Counted from the first letter of the stretch, positions 42,240 to 52,150 are shown. The stretch is 64,000 nt of DNA from Isoetes taiwanensis (GCA_021234155.1 JAJEKV010000033.1:11420163-11484162); one strand, 5' to 3'. Notes: generated by a model not told the origin, from the sequence alone. A program made the numbers and translations.

Positions 42240-45200
42240 CCATCACCAAAATTTAGACTACCTCGAATTTGTTTGTAGTAAAGTCCCGAGACAATAACTT
42301 CTTCTACCCCAAACACATTCCCCCATCCATCCTTATAATTTTCTAGCAAAGTATTCTTTGCTTCAAAGGCACCTAAGCACATAAAAATCTACCCCTTCTT
42401 CATTACCTTCTTCAAATTTACAAAGAAAATTATCCCCCACTTCTATCATGGAACTCATTACATCATCTTCATCCTCTTCTTCTTCCTCAATATCAAACTC
42501 GGCCTCTTCTTCATTTTCAATGTTGTCACCTGTATTCCTAGGCTCCTTTAACCTCAACTCACCGTTTCTCCCAATCACCAATTCACTCACATACACACAT
42601 TTATCCCACTTGAATTGAATGCAATAGTTGCAAAAGCATGACAATGGTCTATAAGCTACCTTCAAAGAGTTTTCCTTGTCACATGGCCTGATGCATGCAA
42701 GGAATCTTTGTTGTTCCCTTCAAGGTATGGCATTCAATTCTTTCAGATCTGCCAATGTTTGAAGACTCCACCTCCCGTAATAACCTCGTAACATCAAGTG
42801 TCAGTAAGTGCTTTAAGTCTTTGACAGCCAGACCAAAGACTGCCTAAAACAACAAAAAAAGGAATAATACCTTTTGATATCATTATCGATGGATGATTTT
42901 GAAAGTACAATTGGAGAAAATTAACAACCTCATGTGCACACCGCAGCTTTGCATCCATTGTACTTCATTTGCTCTTGAGTTAGTACCCTCTTTATAACTG
43001 CACCAAGACCATCATGCTCACCTTTGCCATGTGAGCTAGCAAAAAATTCCATAGGAGATCCTTACCCTTTCTCCCATAAAATCTACCAAGAAAATGGAAT
43101 GGTCTTGAAGACTTGAACTGAAGAACAGCCATCACTCCAAAATACATGTTTCTTATATTCAATTCCAATACTTTGCAACCAATCAAAGATGCATTTGTAG
43201 ACAATGTTGGACAAATTCTGTGGTCATGTGTTTTGTCATCACTAATATAGAAATGAGTCTCCTTCACAATACCTTTGAGAGTTTGTTTTCTCTTCCCTTG
43301 GCCAATCCTTGTTCTTCTTTGTTCAAGCTCTCTTCCTCTCTCTTCCTTCTTTTCTTCTTCTTCTTCTTTCTTCATCCTCCTGTAAGTAATATGCACTAGA
43401 ATTGACACCTGATCAAGATGCCAATGACAGATTGAGCTTCCCGTTGGATCTTAAACCGTAATTTTCTCGCAAAAGTCTATGACGTAAACAATAGTATCAT
43501 CCGGTATGGTTGCCAAGCATTTCTTGAATTCCTTAGCTTGCCAATGAGCTTTATAATTATGTGGAACAAAAGACTTCATAGTCTTTTTTGCATGCTCATT
43601 AAATTCAAAAAGGATCGCCTGCGTCTTGTAGGCCAATCTAGTAACCTTTGCGTGTTTTCTTAGATAGCTTGGCAAGATTCTTTCTTTGGACTTCTTGGTC
43701 GACAGTTCAATGTCAAATGATTAGCTCAACTCCTAAAAAGTAATATGCTTGAATTTGATAGTTAGTACCTTTTTCAAATACTTTCCATTGGACATTGATA
43801 GACTTTTTGCTTGTTCCTCTCTTTTAGGACATGTTGGCAACCCGCAATACAAAAAAAATAATGGCGATGTATCGCTTCGCAACTTTCCCAATTCAAGAAA
43901 AAACAGCCTAGACTCTAAGACTCCTTACAGCCACAACCTAATGGTTTTGCAAATGATTTTAATCTTGGCATGAACTCAAAGGGGCTGAGAATATGTGGAT
44001 TCAGTCCGACTGAAGTCTTGCATCGAGCTTGTTGAAAATGATCACACCGACCGGGTCAAGAATTGGTCAATGTCCCCGCGTAATCCAAGATTTTGCACAT
44101 CACTCTAATAGGATAATTTTGGAATTCTATCACCGGATTAGACTCTCGACAACTCAGAGAATACCTGCAAACCTTAGTGCTTCAAATAAAAAGCAAGGCA
44201 CAATGTGATTTAGTTACAGACTTAGTTATTTCAAGGTAGCAGACTTTGAAATTTCAGAGAACATAAATCTGCAGGCATGAACACTCAATCTTTTCCTGTG
44301 TTTGAGTGAAGCTGAGCATTCCTATCAAGCAGGGACACTCACATACAACCTGGACAAGATAACTCTGTTGAGGAAAAGATGACCAAGACTATCAGACAGG
44401 AAACAGGTTTAGATTAGATACTACTTAAAAGTAATGTACAAGCAAAAGGAAACCATACTTACTTCTTTAACCCACACTTTGTACAAGTCTGCATCAAACA
44501 CACGTGCTTATGCCACTCTTCACTCTCATCCTTTTGGCACACCACCATTCTCCAATAATCACTAGTTGATTTAATGGTGTTCTCCTTGGCCATACAGATC
44601 TGACCTGGGCCACAAACTTTGCACTTACATTTACATTCCTTGTGAACACCATGAGGATCTGTCCTCATATTATTGATGGCCTGCCTTACAAATTCTAAAT
44701 GCAAATGGTATTGGCAGCAACAGGTCTCCCTTTCTTTTAATTTTCTAATGTAGCTTGGCTTCGCCGAAAAGCCTCTTTGACATCTTCATATCCGATGTTC
44801 CTTCTTGAAACCAAGATATAGTTGAACCTGCACAATGAAAAAATTTAGTTACTTTCTAAACAAAAAGAAAGAAAGAAAGCATTCAAAATGTATGGTCGAA
44901 ACTATACCTGTGTCATCTCTAGCAGATGAATAGGATGATCAATTTTCTCACCTTTATCATTCAAATGCTTCCTCACATGCTTCTTATAAGGTGATACTCT
45001 GGTATTTTCATCCCAATACTTCCCCGACCGTGGCTATTTCTTCACCGTGAAGGCATCTTTTCTTCTCTTCCTTCCAAACATTGACCAAAATGGCTTCAGA
45101 TTCTCGCAAAAAATTGCCTTCTAAATGCCATGGCAACAGTTTTTCGTGGAATAGATAGAACCCTTTGAAATTGCAGATTGATTGATCCCCGGGCCCGAAC

Positions 45201-45403
45201 AGTCGCCATTTGTAGAGTGCTCTTTCTTGCTTGCAAAATATCGCTTTTTCTTTGCATTTTTTGGGCCTGCATTGTCTCTGACATTGGAAATCATGGTATG
45301 CATTACAGCCAGTTCTTGGGATCCGTAATTCTCCTTGCAATGGTAATGTGTATTTTTCTTCAAAAGTCTTTGAAGAATTCTCCCTTTGTCTAAATCCTCT
45401 CAA
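42240..45403 (-). pseudogene. Gene B, transposase-like gene, copy 2 (decayed)
   Basis: Minus-strand blocks in order: ARKSTLQMAT and IPRKTVAMAFRRQ (45100-45250); VSPYKKHVRKH (about 44970); the Cys-rich CKCKCKVCGPGQICMAKE block (44459-44704); SFVPHNYKAHW and DDTIVYVIDFCEKITV (43451-43600); KETHFYISDDKTHDHRICP (about 43230); FWSDGCSS (about 43120); SSHGKGEHDGLGAVIKR (about 42985-43035); RPLSCFCNYCIQFKWDKC (about 42600-42650); IEVGDNFLCKFEE and GVDFYVLRC (42370-42450); DGWGNVFGVEEVIVSGLYY (about 42270-42335). The blocks match gene B copy 1 one for one. I infer that IDF, SDG and the HGKG/DG block hold catalytic acidic residues. Introns are likely (for example 44705-44900) and several frameshifts occur. 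It is the probable transposase of the 9-kb element. Confidence 0.72.
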
Positions 45404-45964
45404 ACATTCCTCACAATGTGATTAAAAGAGAGTCGGGCTTAGCTCTTTTGGACAGCTCTTGCAACCTTCTATCAATCGAGAAAATGTTTTCTTCTTCTCA
45501 TTTGGTGCAATGTTTTTTTTTCCTTTAGTTTCAATCTCTTTCTGATTCTCTCTTCCTCTTGGCTTCAAAATCCCGATAAATTCTCCTTTCCCCGATCGCT
45601 GAATGCTCTCGAATTAGAATTGGGATTGGCATTCTGATTGAGAATTGCAAGTGAATTATCAGCCATGAGAACAGATCAAAGATTGAATTGGATTGGAATT
45701 GAAGACAGCCAGGAAAATCTCATTACAGGAATCTTCGAAAGAATGACAACCAAGAATTTCCCTCCAAGAATCCGGCCATCTAGAAATCCCGCCAAACATG
45801 AAAATTCATCTCCCAATTCGCGCGGGATCATCCATGTCATCGATCCCTACCTCCACGGGATGATGCGTTCTATTTCTGGAGTAATCATCAAACGATGTCG
45901 TTGAACGAAAAAGCACTCGAGGGTAAAGCACCTAAAGCACTTACAGCACTTGTCCGGACAGTGC
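45404..45964. other. Subterminal region right of gene B in the 9-kb transposon
   Basis: No gene is evident; a short plus-strand frame at 45638-45904 has biased composition and no homologue in copy 1. AAAGCACTT repeats occur at 45910-45955. It probably holds the gene B promoter. Confidence 0.45.
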
Positions 45965-45994
45965 TTTTTGGGTAGCATTACCATATTTACACCC
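45965..45994 (-). repeat. Right terminal inverted repeat of the 9-kb transposon
   Basis: Exact inverted match to 37011-37040. TTC follows at 45995-45997. Confidence 0.93.
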
Positions 45995-47124
45995 TTCTGG
46001 CCACAGAACTTGGTCCCTAGGGCAATGTCGACGTTCTGAGTCCATTGGCAGAGCCAAATCGCGGTTCCGGAGAGGGGAGGTCGCCCGTCCGTCCCCAGGG
46101 CCTTAGGGAGAGGAAATTCGGGGCAAGCAGCTTCCGGGGGGATTTTAGGGTCCGTGCTCTGGCGTCAACACCCCCACTCCACGTCAAGTCACGGCGCAAG
46201 GTCCCGGCCAAATCTGACAAGGAGAGGGCCTCCAAAACGTAAACCCTGTGAGTTGCCAGGTTCTAGAAGGGTTTGCATTTTGGGGGCCGAGTTTTGGTCT
46301 TCTGGCCACAGAACTTGGTCCCTAGGGCAATGTCGACGTTTTGAGTCCATTGGCAGAGCCAAATTGTGGTTCCGGAGAGGGGAGGTCGCCCGTCCGTCCC
46401 CAGGGCCTTAGGGAGAGGAAATTCGGGGCAAGCAGCTTCCGGGGGGATTTTAGGGTCCGTGCTCTGGCATCAACACCCCCACTCCACATCAAGTCACGAC
46501 GCAAGGTCCCGGCCAAATCTGACAAGAAAAGGGCCTCCGAAACGTAAACCCTGTGAGTTGCCAGGTTCTAGAAAGGTTTGCGTTTTGGGGCCGAAGTCTT
46601 GGTCTGCTGCGCTTGGGACCGGCCGAAGCCGCGTCGAGAACTTCGAGCAATAGGAACTGACGGAACGGAGTTTGGGCCTGTCCTCCTCCCGATGTGGCAA
46701 TTAGAAGTCGGGGGGCACTTTTGCAGTGGCAAGACATTCATAAATTCGTAATTAATGTATTGTACAAAAATAAATTCTGATTTTTTGCCAGCTGGATTCC
46801 TAATTCATCTCCAGCACACAGCCCAATTTTTGGAATTTTCGGAGAAGGTCTAGGTCAGAGGGTTAGCATTAGAACGGTCGGGGCAGCCCGTTGCGGGGGC
46901 AACCAAGTTGGCACCCTCCCCCAAGTCAAACGAGGCCAGGACCTTGCAGGGATCCCTCACAAGAGGGGAGAGAGTCCGGACCCCGTGAGGCGGGATCCAA
47001 AAAGTTCCCCGAGGCAGCCCTTCTCGGCAGGCGCCCAGGGGGCGCACGCTAATGACCACCCTCCCGAGCCCCTTCTCCCTATCCCACCGCTGGATCCTCC
47101 GCTCGGGGGCCCCTCTTCGAAGGC
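45995..47124. repeat. Tandem array, right block, with a 305-bp partial duplication
   Basis: The array resumes at TTCTGGCCACAG. A 305-bp part (45995-46299) is repeated at 46300-46604 nearly exactly, which shows local slippage or unequal exchange. The block ends at CCCCTCTTCGAAGGC, after which unrelated CACTA sequence starts. Confidence 0.88.
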
Positions 47125-47204
47125 CTCCGGGGACCGCCTAAATAAGCCTAGGGACAAACTTTAATGAGCATCACATTTAAAAAAGATGTAAAAAAAAATA
47201 TAAA

Positions 47205-47330
47205 GTCCATAACGTCGCTATAACAAAATACGTCGCGTGGACGTCGCATGCGACGTCACCGCACATCGCGACGCTCGTAATTTTTGAAAACGTCTTGCGC
47301 GGCGCTTTCCCCGCACCTTTTCTTTTTTTC
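47205..47330. repeat. GCGACGT repeats right of the array
   Basis: ACGTCGCT, GGACGTCGCATGCGACGTC and related motifs recur here. This looks like the continuation of the left subterminal repeats at 18541-18990, so the array was inserted into or grew inside that end. Confidence 0.6.
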
Positions 47331-47465
47331 GCTTCCTCTTCGAGCTTTTTGGGCGTCTGGGCGCTACTACCCAAACGACACCACCTCGGGCATTCTAAGG
47401 TTTTAGTACATCATATTTTTTAGATTGAATAGGTTTTTTGGATTGAAAGGTGCATGCCTAACCTA

Positions 47466-48330
47466 GGTTTTTTGTGTTCTTCATTTTTCTTCTTCTCTTA
47501 TTTCTTCTCATTTCTTCTCTTCTATTCTTTCCCCTTCCTTTCTTCTTCCCTTCTCTTCTTCTCTCTTGTTCTTCTCCTCTTCTTCTCTTCTTCTCTCATT
47601 TCTTCTCATTTCTTCTCTTCTTCTCTCATTTCTCTTCATATTTCTTTTCTTTTCTTCTCTTCTTTTTTTCTCTTCTTTCTTCTTCTCTTCTTCTCTCATT
47701 TCTTCTCATTTCTTCTCTTCTTCTCTCATTTCTCTTCATATTTCTCTTCTTTCCTTCTCTTCTTCTCTCTTCTTCTCTCATTTCTTCTCATTTCTTCTCT
47801 TCTTCTCTCATTTCTCTTCATATTTCGTTTCCTTCCCTTCTTCCCTTCTCTTATTTCTTCCCTTCTTCCTCCTTCTATTCTTTCTCTTCCCCTTCGATTC
47901 TATTCTTCTCTTCTCTTATTCTATTCTTCTCGATTCTATTCTTCTCTTCTCTTATTCTATTCTATTCTTCTCTTCTCTTATTCTTATTCTCTTATTCGAT
48001 TCTATTCTTCTCTTCTCTTCGATTCTATTCTTCCTTTCTCTTCTTCCCTTCTTCCTCCTTCTATTCTTTCTCTTCCCCTTCGATTCTATTCTTCTCTTGC
48101 CCCCCCTCCCTCCCTCCCCCCCCATCATTTCTTCTTCTCTCCTTCGTGCTTTCCCTTCCCATCTTCGACCCTTCCCTTATTTCTTCTCCCCCCCTTCTCT
48201 TGTTTCTCCCACCCTTATCTTCTTCTTCGATTATTTTTTTCTTTTCTTGATTTTCTATTTTTTCCACTTTAATTTTTTTATTTTTTTCGATCTTCTTCTT
48301 CTTTTGTTCTTATTCTTTTAACTTTTTGTT
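47466..48330. repeat. Long pyrimidine tract, (TTCTTCTC)n type
   Basis: About 860 bp are almost pure C/T on the plus strand, with TTCTTCTCATTTCTTCTC-type higher-order repeats and C runs at 48100-48125. It gives long spurious Phe/Ser/Leu frames in all three plus frames. The mirror-repeat purine-pyrimidine composition is able to form triplex DNA in principle. Confidence 0.9.
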
Positions 48331-48462
48331 GCAGGTTTGGCAGCTGTCCTTTTTTATTTGGGCCCGGCAGGATCTTGTCTGCACACGTTCTTCATTTGGT
48401 AAGCTCATCACACTTGCATTTTTTTTATAGCTTTAAATAGGTTAAAAAAATTTGACGGAGTC

Positions 48463-48961
48463 GCTTGTTCAAGGGCACGGGTCGGCTCCACCTAGAGTGG
48501 AGAGGACCATGTGTACCCGGGTTCGAAGTCCACTTCCACTATGATCAAATTTTATTTTCCTAGGTTAAGGAGTGGCTTGTTCAAGGGCACGGTTGGCTCC
48601 ACCTAGAGTGGAGAGGATCACTTACCCGGGTTCAAGTCGACTTTGACTTGTTATTTGTTAGGTTTAAAATAAAATTGTAGTGGCTTGTTCAAGGGCACGG
48701 TCGGCTCCACCTTGCGTGGAGAGGACCAGATGTCCGGGTCCAAGTCCACTTTTCTTCTCATTCTTAGGTAGAGGTGGCTACGGCAAGGACATGGTCGGCT
48801 CCACCGCGAGTGGAGAGGACCAGGTGTTCGGGCCTTAGTTCACGTTCATTGTCAGTTTTAGCTAGATGTAGCTAGGGCAAGGACATGGTCGGCTCCACCA
48901 TGAGTGGAGGGGACCAGATGTTCGGGCCCTAGTCCCACATTTCTTATTATTTTTGTTAGGT
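48463..48961 (+). repeat. Five tandem tRNA-like units, about 95-110 bp each
   Basis: Units start near 48463, 48571, 48680, 48773 and 48867. Each has GGCTTGTTCAAGGGCACGG (or GGCTA.GGCAAGGACATGG), CGGCTCCACC...GTGGAGAGGACCA and CCGGGTTCGAAGTCCAC (or diverged). The last block resembles a tRNA T-loop/B box. GTGG at the start pairs with CCAC at the end, as in an acceptor stem. The first unit is closest to a tRNA; later ones have drifted. I infer a duplicated tRNA-derived sequence, not five working tRNA genes. Confidence 0.55.
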
Positions 48962-49020
48962 ACATGACCTAGTCATAGTCTTGTTTTTATTATTTTAATA
49001 TTGCATTGATCTATCGATTT

Positions 49021-49743
49021 ATGTCAAAGGCAAAGAGTGGTCAAGGAACTGAAGATGACTTGCGAAAAAGTTGGAGGCGATTGGTCAAAAGTCCCTAAAC
49101 CACTTAATCTCCACAAGGAAGATATCAAGGTATTTTTTTTTTTTTTTTTGCCATTCGTTCACTTTAACTTGTGATAATGTTGTGTGCCTTGCAATCGATT
49201 GCATTCAACGCGGTGCAAAGGATCCGAAACGTAAACATAGAGCTCGGGCCACAAAGCAACTAAAAGTGAACGAAAAGCCGCCTCATTTGGGCTCCAAATG
49301 GCCTGGAAGGGGTTTCACCATAGATTCGTAAGAGCTATATTAGTTCACATTAATTTTAATAAGAACTTTAAATGTCATTAGCTAATACTTGTTATATTGT
49401 CATAGACCTGGCTATACGGGTTTCCTCCTAGCAAGCAAAGACGTGAAAAAATAGCCACTTTTAACGTGGAGTCATTTCCAGATCAACAGTTATAATGAAG
49501 AGGGGAACCGCCCCACATCACGGGAATGCGGGGGTGCGTTGTAGAAAATTATTATAATTCTATGAACTACATTAATGCCATATTCTTTTGGTTTTTATAG
49601 GAAGCAGTGGCGGAGATGAATCAAGCCCTAGACGAGGACATGGGGCGCGGGGTCGGGGGAGGATCTCAGCAAACTATGGTGGAGGGCCATCCAATCGCAA
49701 CCCCGAATCGGATGACTACTCCACTGAATCTGACATAGATTAG
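49021..49743 (+). CDS. Small spliced gene at the right end of the large CACTA
   Basis: I do not recognise the family. An ATG at 49021 opens MSKAKSGQGTEDDLRKSW. A block at about 49190-49328 has IDCIQRGAKDPKRKHRARAT and LGSKWPGRGFTID, ending at a TTC|GTAAGAG donor. After an AG acceptor near 49601, the frame SSGGDESSPRRGHGARGRGR then NPESDDYSTESDID ends in a TAG at about 49743. Arg/Gly-rich and acidic C-terminal composition resembles DNA- or RNA-binding proteins. Its place just inside the right CACTA end suggests it is the last gene of the element, perhaps the remains of a DNA-binding accessory protein. A stop within the first segment (after VKSP) shows either an intron or decay. Confidence 0.35.
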
Positions 49744-49780
49744 CTCTAGGCTAAAAGGGTGGATACTCCCCTTAACGAGT

Positions 49781-49890
49781 CTTTTGTGATTATTTAAAAA
49801 TATAAATACAATTCACTTTTGTGATTATTTAAAAATATAAATATAAAAATACTTTTGTGATTATTTAAAAATATAAATATAAAAATATAA
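49781..49890. repeat. Short AT-rich tandem repeats
   Basis: CTTTTGTGATTATTTAAAAA followed by TATAAAT occurs three times in tandem. No gene is seen between 49744 and 49984. Confidence 0.8.
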
Positions 49891-49984
49891 ATGCTCTTTT
49901 GCTCCTTGTACATCATATTGTAATAATTATCTAAGCCAAACATTTTTTTATTTTTTTTATTTTTTTATTTTTTTTTTTTTTTTT

Positions 49985-50455
49985 TCCCCGCGACGCCGCA
50001 TGCGGCGTATCCACGCGGGCTTTTTTTTGCCACGTGGCTTTTTAATTACACGGGATTTTCATAATTTTTTGCGTGACGTCGCGATGCGACGTATACACGC
50101 GCGGCTTTTTACGGCACACGGGATTTTTTGATATTCCACGGTATATTTTAAAAATAGCACACGGGTCGCGACGTGCGCGGAGACGTCCGCATGCGACGTG
50201 ATACACGCGGATTTTACTTTAACACGTGGATTTTTTGATATTCCACGGTATATTCCACGTGTATATTCTACGCAGTTACGCCGCATGCGACGCCCGTGTA
50301 TCACGCGCTGCGTCCGCGTCTGCCGACGCCGCGTCGCGACGCGACGTCGCGCATGCGACGTGTCTCCAAATGACGCCTCGTGTCACGCGTCGTCGACGTC
50401 GTCGCATAGACGTGACCTAGACGTCGCTATAGACGTCGCTAAATGACCTTTCTCC
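49985..50455. repeat. Right subterminal repeats of the large CACTA
   Basis: Dense GCGACGT/ACGTCGC motifs, with CACGGTATATT, ACACGCG and GGATTTTTTGATATTCC blocks, lead into the right inverted end. A T-rich run at 49945-49985 precedes it. Confidence 0.75.
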
Positions 50456-50462
50456 TGTTGTG

Positions 50463-50872
50463 TTTACCTTCTATTCTGCTACGTCAAAACTTTGTTTATC
50501 GGTCTATGTGGAGCGAACTCAAACTTAGATTTCTTCTGGAACCTGTGGACAATGTAAATCCAATGCATAGAGCATGGGAGATGATTGATTAAGACCATAT
50601 TACGTCATAAAAAAGACTTAGGATGACAATGATTTACTACTAGAGAAGAATTTGCATCTGATGTGTTCAGAGGAGGCGTACTATATGAATGCCGTGTTGA
50701 AGTGCTAGCTGTATTAAATGGATGTTGAAGCATCTTAGGAGTGTAAAAATCGGCTAACAACTTAGAAATCACTTTGTGGGTGAGAATGAAGTTGGAGATA
50801 TTTATAAGCAACCCTAGTTAAAAAATTTAGAGCTTTGAAAAACATAGCAGCTTTGAAGCACTGTTTTGACAA
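50463..50872. other. AT-rich spacer; no gene seen
   Basis: No coding text or repeat that I recognise lies between the large CACTA and the hairpin element. Confidence 0.5.
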
Positions 50873-51407
50873 TCATTAGGGATTTTTTGAGATCATAAAA
50901 GGGCCTTCTAAGAATTGCTGACTAAGCTATATGAACTACCAATAAGAAAACAGAACTGGTAATCCAGTCAGCAAAACAGTTATAACTAACTCACTGGATC
51001 ACATTTTCTAGCATAAGTGGTGGTAGATAAGTCCAAATGAGCTCTCGTTTGGTGCAATAGATAGATCTCATTGAGATCTTTCCAACCTTGGGTGGTTTGC
51101 ATATCTTTTAGCCCCATATGATAGTAAAAAATGGTAAAACCCATATTTTTTGAAGTTTTGACAATCATAAGTGGTTAAAATATGTGCAAAACACCTAACG
51201 TTAAAAAGATCTCAACGAGATCTATCTATTGCACTAAACGAGAGCTCATTTGGACTTTTCTATCAATAGTTATGCTAGAAAATGTGATTCAGTGAGTTAG
51301 TTATAACAGTCAGGCTCTGATTTCTGATTGGTAGTTCATTTATCTTCATTTGGCTTAGTTGGCATGTTTTGAAGGCCCTTTTTTAATCTAAAAAAAACCC
51401 TAATTTC
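50873..51407. mobile_element. Hairpin MITE (long imperfect palindrome)
   Basis: The left arm (about 50873-51120) and right arm (about 51170-51407) are reverse complements at roughly 80-90%. Matching landmarks are GATCTCA(T/A)(T/C)GAGATC..., CCAAATGAGCTCTCGTTT, CACATTTTCTAGCATAA, TATAACTAACTCACT and GAACTACCAAT. The loop is about 50 bp. This is a fold-back element of the MITE type without coding capacity. I could not fix a target duplication, so the ends are approximate. Confidence 0.7.
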
Positions 51408-51539
51408 TATGTTGGATAGGTTTATGAAGTTTATGTACAAGCTGCTATACGAGTTATTGTGATAACTCTACTTGGTTAGGAAGGAGGTGGGTTCCAGGTC
51501 CTAAAAAAAATTCCACAATTTTTGGGTGGACTCTCACCG

Positions 51540-52150
51540 TGCGCCTATGGGCCTGGTGAGAGTCGTGGCCCCTTTGTTGAAAGTTTCGACTTACCCAAAA
51601 ACTATTAACAGTTTATATATTACTGCTCTACAAATTAGCTTAAGCTTGCTCAACATTCTTAACAACATTAACAAATTTTCTAGAATGAATCTAACCAATA
51701 CCAGTTTCAATTATTGGGGCTTGCAAATCAAGCACGTGCAAAAGATTCTTAACAACAGTAACAGATTTTCTAAAATGAATCTAACCCGTACCAGTTTCAG
51801 TTGCCTCTTGGGTATGGTGATCTCCCATTCTGATCACCTTGGGACCTTCAAGTAACTGATAATTAGAGAAAATCTCCCTTTTAGCTGTCATATATGGATC
51901 ATTGCTCCAGAGTCTATAATACCATTTGAGATCACAATTTTCCTTCACAATTTCTAGTGCAGCAAAAAGAAACTCGTAAAGCCATCATCTTCAGGGTCCC
52001 CATTAAAAGCAATGTAATTATGTTCTTCCTCTGGCCTTTCTCCATGATTTGTTCGTCTGTAATAGTTGCATGCTCATTTGAAGGTGTTAGTACAGGTGCA
52101 GGTGCTCGATACTCCTTTGCCAGATGCCCAATCTTTTGACATCTATAGCA
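51540..52150 (-). pseudogene. Ty1/copia fragment: gag zinc knuckle and protease
   Basis: On the minus strand, CYRCQKIGHLAKEYRAPAP (about 52085-52145) resembles the CCHC RNA-binding knuckle of copia gag, with the last Cys changed to Tyr. Further downstream IIDSGAMIH and, after a frameshift, MTAKREIFSNYQL and KVIRMGDHHTQEA match the copia protease region (DSGA active site and the following strand). About 110 bp containing TTTTCTA(G/A)AATGAATCTAAC are duplicated at 51670-51800. No reverse transcriptase or LTR is seen nearby, so this is a short relic. Confidence 0.65.

Larger units (their letters stand above)
37011..45994. mobile_element. 9-kb TIR transposon carrying A1, A2 and B genes
   Basis: The two ends are a perfect 30-bp inverted repeat (37011-37040 and 45965-45994) that starts GGGTGTAAATATGG and ends ACCCAAAAA. 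The host array reads GGTCTTCTGGCC when uninterrupted (46297-46308). Here it is split as GGTCTTC|...|TTCTGGCC, so the target duplication is TTC. AAAGCACTT repeats lie just inside both ends. The cargo is gene A1 (RING-like) and A2 (FCP1-like) on plus, and gene B (transposase-like) on minus, the same order and orientation as at 1328-11330. All three are decayed. I cannot assign it to a named superfamily: 3-bp duplications and GGG termini fit several, but the B protein does not match PIF/Harbinger or CACTA transposases. Confidence 0.85.
18532..50462. mobile_element. Putative 32-kb CACTA-like element carrying a tandem array and nested transposons
   Basis: Left end: CACAACAAGAGAATGG followed by TCATTTAGCGACGT. 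Right end, read inward: CACAACAGGAGAAAGG followed by TCATTTAGCGACGT. The two ends match at 28 of about 30 positions. A TTT lies directly outside each end (18529-18531 and 50463-50465), consistent with a 3-bp duplication. Dense GCGACGT repeats line the inside of both ends, as in the 740-bp CACTA at 9639. Inside are the 1.1-kb array, a Ty3 element, the 9-kb A/B transposon, a pyrimidine tract, tRNA-like repeats and a small spliced gene. Without the array and nested DNA the element would be about 3.8 kb. No transposase is recognised. TTT is weak evidence in AT-rich DNA; the inverted ends are stronger. Confidence 0.7.

Noticed and set aside
37011-45994. Assigning the 9-kb element to PIF/Harbinger because of GGG ends, a 3-bp duplication and more than one gene
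   Set aside because: Harbinger targets are usually TWA, the duplication here is TTC, and the B protein lacks the Harbinger DDE layout as far as can be read.
47454-48321. Frames of 250-270 codons rich in Phe, Ser and Leu
   Set aside because: They are read from the pyrimidine tract in all three plus frames and lack complexity; not a protein.
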